From an uncultured Sphingopyxis sp. (GTDB lineage Bacteria > Pseudomonadota > Alphaproteobacteria > Sphingomonadales > Sphingomonadaceae), in the NCBI GenBank assembly GCA_937873425.1, contig CALMYE010000028.1, positions 1 through 54,026 of the forward strand: 54,026 nucleotides of DNA, given 5' to 3'. The notes beneath the pieces are model-generated. The model was not told the origin of the DNA. It worked only from the letters and a program-made list of their open reading frames with translations, and made no database searches. This document shows, in pieces, positions 1 to 9,301 of this stretch. Numbering within the stretch: position 1 is the stretch's first letter; the number at the start of each line of letters is the position of its first letter. Both the position numbers and the translations under genes were made by a program.

Positions 1-2291
<2,291 letters not shown>

Positions 2292-2377
2292 CCGCAGATT
2301 TCCGTCAGCCCGACGCGCGGCGGCTTGCCTTGGCGGGCCGGTGCTGCTCTTGGCGCGTCCACCGAAGGGGATGTGTC

Positions 2378-2794
2378 ATGCGGGCTTTTTCAGCCATGCT
2401 GATACCGCTTCTGCTCACGGTTTCGGCCGCGGCGCAGGATGCGGATTTCGAGGACGAAAGCGTCGCGGCGACGCAGGGCGAAGCCGATATCGAAACCGAA
2501 ATCGCGGGCGGAATGGCGAGCTATTACGGCCGCGAACTGGCAGGCAACCGCACCGCGAGCGGCGAGCGCTTCGATCCCGGCCAGCTGACCGCGGCGCACC
2601 GCACCCTGCCCTTCGGCAGCCTGGTGCGCGTCACCAATGTCTCGAACGGCGACAGCGTCGTCGTGCGCATCAACGACCGCGGCCCGTTCCACGGCGGCCG
2701 CGTGATCGACGTGTCCCACGCCGCCGCGCGCGAGATCGGCATGCACCGCAGCGGCACCGCGCGGGTCAAGCTGGCTTTACTCGCCGGCGATTGA
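2378..2794 (+). CDS. RlpA-like double-psi beta-barrel protein
   Basis: Exported protein of 138 residues with a signal peptide (MRAFSAMLIPLLLTVSAAAQ) followed by an acidic linker and a double-psi beta-barrel domain. The stretches GMASYYGRELAGNRTASGE, LPFGSLVRVTN and RINDRGPFHGGRVIDVS are diagnostic for RlpA. RlpA proteins are septal-ring lytic transglycosylases acting on denuded peptidoglycan; this one lacks the C-terminal SPOR domain and has no lipobox cysteine, so septal targeting is uncertain. The start at 2378 is chosen because GAAGGGG (2364-2370) lies upstream and the signal peptide begins there. It stands alone between gyrB and a repeat. Confidence 0.88.
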   Translation: MRAFSAMLIPLLLTVSAAAQDADFEDESVAATQGEADIETEIAGGMASYYGRELAGNRTASGERFDPGQLTAAHRTLPFGSLVRVTNVSNGDSVVVRINDRGPFHGGRVIDVSHAAAREIGMHRSGTARVKLALLAGD

Positions 2795-2884
2795 TCATTC
2801 CTTCTCCCTTTGGGGACTATCGAATTCGCAAACCCGGAGCGGACATGACGGTCGCTTGCGGTCATCTCGGCGGCCGGAAGAGGA

Positions 2885-3101
2885 ATCGCGCAGAGGCGCA
2901 GAGGCCGCAGAGAATTTGATTCGCGCGGAGACGCGGAGGCGCGGAGTTGCCGCGACGGCTCATGACCGACCATCCGGTCCGGTCAGCGACATCCGTTGCC
3001 AAGTGATTGGCGGCTTTGCCGCCCCTTCTTTCTCTCCGCGTCTCCGCGTCTCCGCGCGAATCCATTCTTCCCTCTCTGCGATCTCTGCGCCTCTGCGTGA
3101 A
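2885..3101. repeat. Family A octamer-armed palindromic repeat, copy A1
   Basis: Fills the gap between the RlpA-like gene and the VOC operon. Outer left arm of tandem GCGCAGAG-type octamers (2885-2913), inner left arm of GCGGAG-type octamers (2918-2946), a unique core (2946-3022), inner right arm (3033-3062) and outer right arm (3072-3101), the right arms being reverse complements of the left. The core (from GTTGCCGCG) is about 80% identical, counted by eye, to the reverse complement of the core in copy A5 (41527-41598). No plausible gene lies here; ORFs through it encode only low-complexity AETRRRG-like peptides. Confidence 0.85.
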
Positions 3102-3159
3102 TTTCCTGTTATTTCAGAAGCCCGTCTCCTGCCTCGATGGCATCGCACCGGGGTCGACA

Positions 3160-3215
3160 CAGATATTTAATTTCACTTTTATAGAAATATTGTATGAATA
3201 GGAAATCGAATCGCA
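3160..3215 (+). promoter_or_regulatory. AT-rich probable promoter/operator region of the VOC-ArsR-SRPBCC operon
   Basis: A conspicuously AT-rich stretch in otherwise GC-rich DNA, directly upstream of a three-gene operon that contains an ArsR-type repressor gene. It holds a perfect 5-bp dyad, ATTTC at 3170-3174 and GAAAT at 3184-3188 with a 9-base spacer. Autoregulation by the ArsR protein is inferred from gene order and not shown. Confidence 0.4.
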
Positions 3216-3252
3216 CGCAGCACCGCACCGCAAGGGATGAAGGAGATCGGAC

Positions 3253-3726
3253 ATGACCGAAGCATCGCGCCCCAAGGGGCTTTCGAGCGCCATCAGCTAT
3301 CGGGACCCCAAGACGGCCTTTCGCTGGCTCGAGGACGCATTCGGCTTCGAGCCGCTGTTCGTCATCCTCGACGAGGGGGGCGAGCTTGCCCACAGCGAGA
3401 TGAGCTATGGCGAATCGGTGGTGATGGTCGGCAGCGAATGGAGCGACGATCACCGAAGTCCCGCCTCGCTCGGCGGCAAGAACAGCCAGAGCGTTCATAT
3501 CCAGCTCGCGGCGGGCGAGGATGTCGATGCCCATTGCGCGCGCGCCCGCGCCGCGGGGGCCGTCATCATCGCCGAGCCGGAGACGCAATTCTATGGCGAC
3601 CGCACCTATCGCGCGAAAGACCCCGAGGGGCATATCTGGACCGTCAGCGTCACCGTGCAAGCGATGAGCTCCGCCGAATGGGACAAGGCCGGCGGCTTCA
3701 CGACCAAGACGCGGCTCGACGATTGA
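3253..3726 (+). CDS. VOC superfamily (glyoxalase/bleomycin-resistance-like) protein
   Basis: Protein of 157 residues with the vicinal-oxygen-chelate fold as used in PhnB-like and glyoxalase-like proteins: SAISYRDPKTAFRWLEDAFG at the start, HSEMSYGESVVMVG in the middle and DPEGHIWTVS near the end. Substrate unknown; VOC proteins bind metals and act as lyases, dioxygenases or sequestering proteins. A strong ribosome site (AAGGAGA, 3240-3246) fixes the ATG at 3253. Its stop overlaps the TTG start of the ArsR gene. Grouping with ArsR and SRPBCC genes is a recurring arrangement of uncharacterised small-molecule response operons. Confidence 0.85.
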   Translation: MTEASRPKGLSSAISYRDPKTAFRWLEDAFGFEPLFVILDEGGELAHSEMSYGESVVMVGSEWSDDHRSPASLGGKNSQSVHIQLAAGEDVDAHCARARAAGAVIIAEPETQFYGDRTYRAKDPEGHIWTVSVTVQAMSSAEWDKAGGFTTKTRLDD

Positions 3727-4070
3727 GCGCGGTGGACGCCGCGCTCGCGGCGCTCGCCGACCCGGCGCGGCGGCGCGCGGTCGAACTGATCGGCGAGCGG
3801 CCGCGCAGCGCGGGCGAGCTGGCCGCCGCGCTCGGCCTCGCACCGCCGGCGATGAGCCGCCACCTGCGCGCGCTCAAGGCGGGCGGGCTGGTCGAGGACA
3901 GCCACCCCATATTCGACGCGCGCGTCCGCATCTATGCGCTGAAGCCGGGCGCGACCGACGCGCTGAAACGCTGGCTCGCCGACACCGAAGCGCTGTGGGC
4001 CGATCAGCTCGCGGCGTTCAGGCGCCATATCGAGCATGATGCCGAGGACGCCGCCGGGGGCGGGGAATGA
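3723..4070 (+). CDS. ArsR-family winged-helix transcriptional regulator
   Basis: Protein of 115 residues with a winged helix-turn-helix: ALADPARRRAVELIGE, then SAGELAAALGLAPPAMSRHL (recognition helix) and LKAGGLVEDS. No CxC metal-binding pair is visible, so metal sensing is unlikely; this matches ArsR relatives paired with AHSA1/SRPBCC genes. The chosen start is TTG at 3723, which overlaps the VOC stop (ATTGA); GTG at 3732 is an alternative. The 3' end overlaps the next gene by 4 bases (ATGA), so the three genes are translationally coupled. It probably represses its own operon. Confidence 0.85.
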   Translation: MSAVDAALAALADPARRRAVELIGERPRSAGELAAALGLAPPAMSRHLRALKAGGLVEDSHPIFDARVRIYALKPGATDALKRWLADTEALWADQLAAFRRHIEHDAEDAAGGGE

Positions 4071-4537
4071 GCGCCGCGGTCATCGTCGCGCTGCGCGTCG
4101 CGGCGACCCCGGCCCGCGCGTTCGACGTCTTCACCCGCGAGATCGGGCGCTGGTGGCAAAGCCATCCGCTGTTTCGATTGTCCCGCGCGGGCGACGGCGA
4201 GCTGCGCTTCGACCCCGAGGGACCGGACGGGCGGCTCGTGACGCGCTTCGCCGACGGCAGCGAGTGGGAGATCGGGCGGGTGCGATGCTGGGAGCCGGGG
4301 GAGCGGCTGGCCTTCGGCTGGCGGCTGCCGAGCTTCACCGCGGATCAGGCGACCGAGGTCGAAGTGCGCTTCGAGGCGGTGGGCGGCGAAACGCGCGTGA
4401 CGGTCGAGCATCGCGGCTGGGACGCGATCCCGCAGAAACATGCCGCGCGGCACGGGTTTGCGCTGATGCTGTTCCAGCGGCGGCTGGGCGAGCATTGGCG
4501 GGGGGTGTTGGGGCGATTGGAAGCGATCGTCCGATGA
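4067..4537 (+). CDS. SRPBCC / AHSA1-like domain protein
   Basis: Protein of 156 residues of the START-like SRPBCC superfamily (AHSA1 branch): RVAATPARAFDVFTREIGRW at the start, GSEWEIGRVRCWEPGERL, and a C-terminal helix (HGFALMLFQRRLGEHWRGVL). These proteins have a hydrophobic ligand cavity; the ligand is unknown. The ATG at 4067 overlaps the ArsR stop. It closes the VOC-ArsR-SRPBCC operon and is followed by a palindromic repeat. Confidence 0.85.
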   Translation: MSAAVIVALRVAATPARAFDVFTREIGRWWQSHPLFRLSRAGDGELRFDPEGPDGRLVTRFADGSEWEIGRVRCWEPGERLAFGWRLPSFTADQATEVEVRFEAVGGETRVTVEHRGWDAIPQKHAARHGFALMLFQRRLGEHWRGVLGRLEAIVR

Positions 4538-4538
4538 T

Positions 4539-4685
4539 CCTCCCCATCGACTTGCGATGGGGAGGGGGACCGCCCGCGAAGCGGGTGGTGGAGGGGTAAT
4601 GCGGCCTTGCCCCGACGCCTGACGGCGTCGGCCCCTCCGTCAGCGCTTCGCGCTGCCACCTCCCCATCGCAAGTCGATGGGGAGG
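4539..4685. repeat. Family C palindromic repeat, copy C1
   Basis: Inverted repeat in the gap between the SRPBCC gene and the helicase. The ends are near-perfect reverse complements (CCTCCCCATCGACTTGCGAT at 4539 and its complement ending at 4685), each end also folding on itself, with small internal hairpins such as CGCCCGCGAAGCGGG. The organisation resembles copy C2 at 46331-46471. No gene is seen in it. Confidence 0.75.
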
Positions 4686-4734
4686 ATCTTATGGAGGCTT
4701 GCCCCCTGCACCACTGCGCGCCACATCTCCTCTC

Positions 4735-7140
4735 ATGCCGCTGCCCGCTCTCTTCGCCGACTGGTTCGCCGCGCGCGGGTGGCGGGTGCGGGGGCATCAG
4801 GCGGCGATGCTCGCGGCGGCGGGGCGCGGCGAGCATGCGCTGCTCGTCGCGGCGACCGGGGCGGGGAAGACGCTCGCGGGGTTTCTGCCGACGCTCGTCG
4901 ATCTCGCCGAACATCCGTCGGACCGGCTGCACACGCTTTATGTCTCGCCGCTGAAGGCGCTCGCCGCCGACGTCGAGCGCAACCTGCTGGGGCCGATCGG
5001 CGAGATGGGGCTCGACATCAGCGTCGAGAGCCGCAGCGGCGATACGTCTTCGGACAGGAAGGCGCGCCAGCGCGCGAAGCCGCCCAACATCCTGCTCACC
5101 ACCCCCGAATCGCTGTCGCTGCTGCTGTCCTGGCCCGACAGTTTCGCGATGTTCGCCGGCCTGAAGACGGTGGTGATCGACGAGATTCACGCCTTCGCGC
5201 CGGGCAAGCGCGGCGACCTCTTGAGCCTCGCGCTGGCGCGGCTGCAAAGGATCGCGCCCGCGATGCGCCGCGTCGGCCTGTCGGCGACGATCGCCGATCC
5301 GGCGCAATATGCCGAATGGCTCGCGCCCGATGCGGCGGGCGACAAGGTCGCGCTGGTCGAGGGCGAGGCGGGAGCCGATCCCGACATCTCGATCCTGCTG
5401 CCCGAGGGCGCGGTGCCCTGGTCGGGGCATTCGGGACGCTATGCGGTGCATCAGGTGATGGCAGAGGTGGCGAAGAACCGCACGACGATCATCTTCTGCA
5501 ACACGCGCGGGCTGGCCGAGCTGATCTTTCAGGAACTCTGGAAGGCCAATGATGCGGGACTGCCGATCGCGATCCACCACGGCAGCCTCGACCGCGAGGC
5601 GCGACAGCGCGCCGAGGCGGCGATGGCGGAAGGGCGGCTGCGCGCGCTGGTCGCGACCTCCAGCCTCGACCTCGGGCTCGACTGGGGCGACGTCGACTGC
5701 GTGATCCAGATGGGTGCGCCCAAGGGGTCGTCGCGGCTGCTCCAGCGGATCGGGCGCGCCAACCACCGGCTCGACGAGCCGAGCCGCGCGCTGATCGTGC
5801 CGGGCAACCGCTTCGAATATCTGGAGGCGCAGGCGGCGCTCGACGCGGTCGCGGCGGGCGAGCGCGACGCCGACCGCTTCCGCCCCGGCGCGCTCGACGT
5901 GCTCGCGCAGCATGTGATGGCGCTCGCCTGCGCCGCATCGTTCGACGAGGGTGAATTGCTGGCCGAGATCCGCTCGGCGGCGCCCTATCGCTGGGTCGAT
6001 GCGGAGACTTTCGCGCGGCTGCTGGGGTTCGTGCGCGACGGCGGCTATGCGCTCAAAAGCTATGACCGCTTCCGCCGCCTCGCCCCCGACGGCGCGGGAC
6101 GCTGGCGCGTCGCGCATCCGCGGCTGGCGGCGCAGCACCGGCTCAACGCCGGGATCATCGTCGATGCGCCGACGCTCGACGTGCGGTTCAAAAACGGGCG
6201 GCGGCTGGGCAGCGTCGAGGAATATTTCGCGAGCACGCTGACGCCCGGCGACACCTTTGCCTTCGCGGGGCTCAGCCTCGAGGTCGAGAGCATCCGCGAC
6301 ACAGACCTCTATGTCCGCGCGACGACGCGGCCCGCGCGCATCCCCAGCTACGTCGGCGCGCGCATGGCGCTGACGACGCGGCTCGCCGACCGGGTGCGGA
6401 ATTTCCTCGCCGATCCGGCAAGCTGGGCGCGCTTTCCCGAAGATGTGCGCTTCTGGCTGGAGATGCAGGCACGGCGCTCGGTGCTGCCCCGTCCCGGCGA
6501 GCTGCTCGTCGAGACCTTTCCGCACGACGGCAACCATTATCTCGTCGCCTATCCGTTCGAGGGGTGGAACGCGCACCAGTCGCTCGGCATGCTGATCTCG
6601 AAACGCATGGAGCGCGCGGGGCTGCAGCCGCTGGGCTTCGTCGCGTCGGACTATGCGCTGGCGCTCTGGTCGCTGCGCCCTGTGACCGACCCCGCCGCGC
6701 TGTTCGACGCCGCCATATTGGAGGACGAGTTCGTCGAATGGGTCGAAGGGTCGCACCTGCTCAAGCGCGCCTTCCGCGAGGTGGCGGTGATCGGCGGGCT
6801 GATCGAGCGCCAGCATCCCGGCAAGCGCAAGACGGGCAGGCAGGTGACCTTTTCGACCGACCTGATCTTCGACGTGCTGCGCAAATATGAGCCCGGCCAT
6901 CTGCTGCTCGAGGCGGCATGGGCCGATGCGCGCGAGCGGCTGACCGACGTCGCGCGGCTCGGCGACCTGCTCGACCGCGCGGGCGGCACGATGCTGCACA
7001 AGCGGCTCGACCGGATCAGCCCGCTCGCGGTGCCGGTGCTGGTGCTGATCGGGCGCGAAAATGTCGAGGCGGCGGACATCGACGACGCGCTGCTGGGGGA
7101 ACTGGCCGACAGCCTGGCGGCGGAGGCGATGGGGGATTAG
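4735..7140 (+). CDS. Ligase-associated DNA damage response DEXH-box helicase (Lhr type)
   Basis: Superfamily 2 helicase of 801 residues. Motif I AATGAGKT, motif Ia YVSPLKALAAD, motif II as DEIH in VVIDEIHAF, motif III GLSATIAD, then FCNTRGLAE, VATSSLDLGLDWGDVD and LQRIGRANHR (motif VI), followed by the long Lhr-type winged-helix and core C-terminal region. Length and the presence of pdeM nearby match the ligase-associated helicase family that works with an ATP-dependent ligase, an exonuclease and PdeM in DNA repair. The ligase and exonuclease genes are not in this window. The start at 4735 is chosen because family homology begins there; a TTG at 4699 is possible. Confidence 0.9.
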   Translation: MPLPALFADWFAARGWRVRGHQAAMLAAAGRGEHALLVAATGAGKTLAGFLPTLVDLAEHPSDRLHTLYVSPLKALAADVERNLLGPIGEMGLDISVESRSGDTSSDRKARQRAKPPNILLTTPESLSLLLSWPDSFAMFAGLKTVVIDEIHAFAPGKRGDLLSLALARLQRIAPAMRRVGLSATIADPAQYAEWLAPDAAGDKVALVEGEAGADPDISILLPEGAVPWSGHSGRYAVHQVMAEVAKNRTTIIFCNTRGLAELIFQELWKANDAGLPIAIHHGSLDREARQRAEAAMAEGRLRALVATSSLDLGLDWGDVDCVIQMGAPKGSSRLLQRIGRANHRLDEPSRALIVPGNRFEYLEAQAALDAVAAGERDADRFRPGALDVLAQHVMALACAASFDEGELLAEIRSAAPYRWVDAETFARLLGFVRDGGYALKSYDRFRRLAPDGAGRWRVAHPRLAAQHRLNAGIIVDAPTLDVRFKNGRRLGSVEEYFASTLTPGDTFAFAGLSLEVESIRDTDLYVRATTRPARIPSYVGARMALTTRLADRVRNFLADPASWARFPEDVRFWLEMQARRSVLPRPGELLVETFPHDGNHYLVAYPFEGWNAHQSLGMLISKRMERAGLQPLGFVASDYALALWSLRPVTDPAALFDAAILEDEFVEWVEGSHLLKRAFREVAVIGGLIERQHPGKRKTGRQVTFSTDLIFDVLRKYEPGHLLLEAAWADARERLTDVARLGDLLDRAGGTMLHKRLDRISPLAVPVLVLIGRENVEAADIDDALLGELADSLAAEAMGD

Positions 7141-7148
7141 CCGCAAAA

Positions 7149-7283
7149 CCCCTCCCCTTCAGGGGAGGGGCAGCGAGACTTGGTCCGGCGTCAGCCGGGC
7201 CTTTAGTCGAACGGGGTGGGGCCTGTCGGCCTTGCGCCACTTCGACAGGCCCCACCCCAACCCCTTCCCTGAAGGGGAGGGGC
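7149..7283. repeat. Family B palindromic repeat, copy B1
   Basis: Fills the gap between the helicase and the retropepsin gene. Terminal palindromes CCCCTCCCCTTCAGGGGAGG and a matching one near 7262-7283 flank a conserved middle reading CAGCGAGACTTGG, then CAGCCGGGCC and CGGGGTGGGG. Copies B2 (inverted), B3, B4 and a diverged B5 occur elsewhere in the window. Confidence 0.85.
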
Positions 7284-7356
7284 TAAAGAGCGCCGCGCTT
7301 GCCGCGCCGCCGCGCGAGGCGTAGACTGCGACCATATATAAAAGAGGATGCCCGCG

Positions 7357-8397
7357 ATGACCCATGTTCTCAGGCGGCCCGCTATCTGGCCCCTCTTGCT
7401 CGCCGCGCCGGCGCTGCTCGGCGCGAGCCAGCCGCCGGGCGCGCCACCCGCCGCGCCCGTCCCCGCCGCGCCGCCCACCGAAACCGGCGAAACCCTGCTG
7501 ACCGGCGAGGTCGTCCCCTTCGTCCAGCCCTTCGACCTCGACGCGACGCGGCGCATGGCGGTGAAGGTGATGGTCGCGGGCGAAGGCCCCTTTTCCTTTC
7601 TGGTCGATACCGGCGCCGAGCGCACGGTGATCGCGCGCGAGCTCGCCGACCGGCTGGGCCTCGTCGAGGGGCGCAAGCTGCGGCTGGCGACGATCGGCAG
7701 TTCGACGACGGCGCCCAGCTTTCGCGTCGCCGCGCTGCACATGACCGACCTCAGCATGACGGGATTCGACGCGCCGGCCTTTCCCGGACGCCATATCGGC
7801 GCCGCCGGGCTGATCGGCGTCGACATGCTCGAGGAGCGCCGGGTGCTGATCGATTTCCGCAAGGAGACGATGGAAATTCTCGAAACCCGGCTGCGCGCGC
7901 GGCCGATCATCCGCGACGACGATGCGATCGTCGTCACCGCGCGCAATTCGGCGGGCCGGCTGATCCTGTCCGACGCGCGCATCGACGGCAAGCGCATCGA
8001 CGTCATCGTCGATACCGGCGCCCAGACCAGCGTCGGCAACCCCGCCCTGCAAAAGCTGGTGGCGGCGAAGCGCGCGCACCGCTTCCCCTTTCTGCCGACG
8101 GTGCTCAACGCGGTGAGCGGCGAGGCGGTGCCGGCGACGCGCACCGCGATCCGCAGCATCGCGATCGGCGGCATGACGGTCAACGACCTGCCGGTGAGCT
8201 TCGCCGACAGCCAGGCGTTCCGCGCGCTCGGCCTCGCCGAGCGGCCGGCGCTGCTGCTCGGCATGGACAGCCTGTCGCTGTTCGACCGCATCGAGATCGA
8301 TTTCCCGAACAAGCGCGTCGTTTTCGACATGCCCGACGGCGCGGGCCGCCCGCCCGCCGCGCGCTTCGCCGCGATCGGCTGGGCGCCGGGGAGCTAG
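7357..8397 (+). CDS. Exported retropepsin-like aspartic protease with two DTG domains
   Basis: Protein of 346 residues with a signal peptide (hydrophobic WPLLLAAPALLGAS), a Pro/Ala linker and two retropepsin-like units. The first has the catalytic triad in FLVDTGAERTV (D84-T85-G86) and ends in LIGVDMLEERRVLIDF; the second has VIVDTGAQTSV (D219-T220-G221) and ends in LLLGMDSLSLFDRIEIDF. Retropepsins act as dimers, so two units in one chain could form a self-contained active site, as in pepsin. Start 7357 is favoured because AGAGGA (7342-7347) is well spaced; ATG 7348 is the alternative. Only 32 bases separate it from pdeM, suggesting co-transcription. Substrate unknown. Confidence 0.85.
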   Translation: MTHVLRRPAIWPLLLAAPALLGASQPPGAPPAAPVPAAPPTETGETLLTGEVVPFVQPFDLDATRRMAVKVMVAGEGPFSFLVDTGAERTVIARELADRLGLVEGRKLRLATIGSSTTAPSFRVAALHMTDLSMTGFDAPAFPGRHIGAAGLIGVDMLEERRVLIDFRKETMEILETRLRARPIIRDDDAIVVTARNSAGRLILSDARIDGKRIDVIVDTGAQTSVGNPALQKLVAAKRAHRFPFLPTVLNAVSGEAVPATRTAIRSIAIGGMTVNDLPVSFADSQAFRALGLAERPALLLGMDSLSLFDRIEIDFPNKRVVFDMPDGAGRPPAARFAAIGWAPGS

Positions 8398-8429
8398 ACG
8401 CCGCGCCGCCGCGCCGCCATAGCGGCGCC

Positions 8430-9149
8430 ATGCCCGCCGCCCCCGCCGCACCGATGATCGACTTCGCCGGCCACCGCTTCGTCCCGCTCGCCGGGCGGGC
8501 GCTGTTCTGGCCGCGCCACGGCGCGCTGATCGTCGCCGACCTGCACCTTGAAAAGGCGAGCTGGTATGCGGCGCACGGCCAGCCGCTGCCGCCCTATGAC
8601 AGCCACGACACGCTCGACCGGCTCGACCGGCTCGCGGCCGAGACCGGCGCGCGCGCGATCTGGTGCCTCGGCGACAGCTTCCACGACCGCGCCGCGGCGG
8701 AGCGCATCGCGCCAGCGGTCGCCGAGCGGCTGCGGCGGCAGGCGGCCGCGGCGCGGCTGGTCTGGATCGCGGGCAATCACGACGGGCTCGCCGGCGGCGC
8801 CTGGGGCGGGACGGTCGCCGAGGAGCTGGAGGTCGACGGCATCGTCTTTCGCCACCAGTGCGACGCGCGCGAGACGCGGCCCGAAATCTCGGGCCATTTC
8901 CACCCCAAGCTGCGGCTCAGCCTGCGCGGCCGGCCGGTGTCGCGCCCCTGCTTCGCACTGGGCGAGCGGCGGCTGATTCTCCCCGCCTTCGGCAGCTTCA
9001 CCGGCGGGCTCGACGTCGGCGACGGCGCCGTCGCGGCCAATTTCGCCGGACCCTATCGCGCGATGCTCGTCGCGGACGGAAAATTGCTCTCGCTGCCCTG
9101 TCGCGGTGCGGCCGGCGATGACGCTACGGCAACGCCGCGCTGCGCTTAA
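8430..9149 (+). CDS. pdeM: Ligase-associated DNA damage response endonuclease PdeM
   Basis: Calcineurin-like metallophosphoesterase of 239 residues. Metal-ligand motifs in order: VADLHLEK, LGDSFHDR, AGNHDG and SGHFHPK. The spacing and the LHLEKASW signature fit the PdeM family, nucleases encoded beside the Lhr-type helicase, ligase and exonuclease of the ligase-associated repair system. Here the helicase lies 1.3 kb upstream, separated by the retropepsin gene. No promoter is visible in the 32-base gap, so expression probably comes from upstream. The start at 8430 is the first ATG after the retropepsin stop. Confidence 0.9.
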   Translation: MPAAPAAPMIDFAGHRFVPLAGRALFWPRHGALIVADLHLEKASWYAAHGQPLPPYDSHDTLDRLDRLAAETGARAIWCLGDSFHDRAAAERIAPAVAERLRRQAAAARLVWIAGNHDGLAGGAWGGTVAEELEVDGIVFRHQCDARETRPEISGHFHPKLRLSLRGRPVSRPCFALGERRLILPAFGSFTGGLDVGDGAVAANFAGPYRAMLVADGKLLSLPCRGAAGDDATATPRCA

Positions 9150-9253
9150 TTCCGCAGAATCGCGCGCTTTATCCGCTGTGACCGAAAAGCCGCACTGACC
9201 AAAAACATTGGCGCCAAACCCCGGCCCCGGCTGGATCGGAGCGCCGTTGCGGC

Positions 9254-9292
9254 TATGATTCGCGGGCAACCAGAACAGAAATACCGAGAGGA
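9254..9292 (+). promoter_or_regulatory. Possible -10 box and ribosome site of the first TonB receptor
   Basis: TATGAT at 9254-9259 resembles a sigma-70 -10 element; the -35 region 17 bases upstream (CTGGAT) is poor. The strong ribosome site GAGAGGAG (9285-9292) decides the ATG at 9302 over the GTG at 9293. Confidence 0.35.
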
Positions 9293-9301
9293 GTGCCCAC
9301 C

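Noticed and set aside
2862-3170. Short ORFs in repeat A1 with AETRRRG- or DAETRR-like peptides
   Set aside because: These peptides are the translation of tandem octamers in repeat arms and recur in every family A copy in several frames; they are not genes.
4345-7146. Antisense ORF of 933 codons opposite the helicase
   Set aside because: It mirrors the codon periodicity of the GC-rich helicase gene, has low-complexity Arg/Glu/Asp composition and no family motif, while the plus strand shows all helicase motifs.
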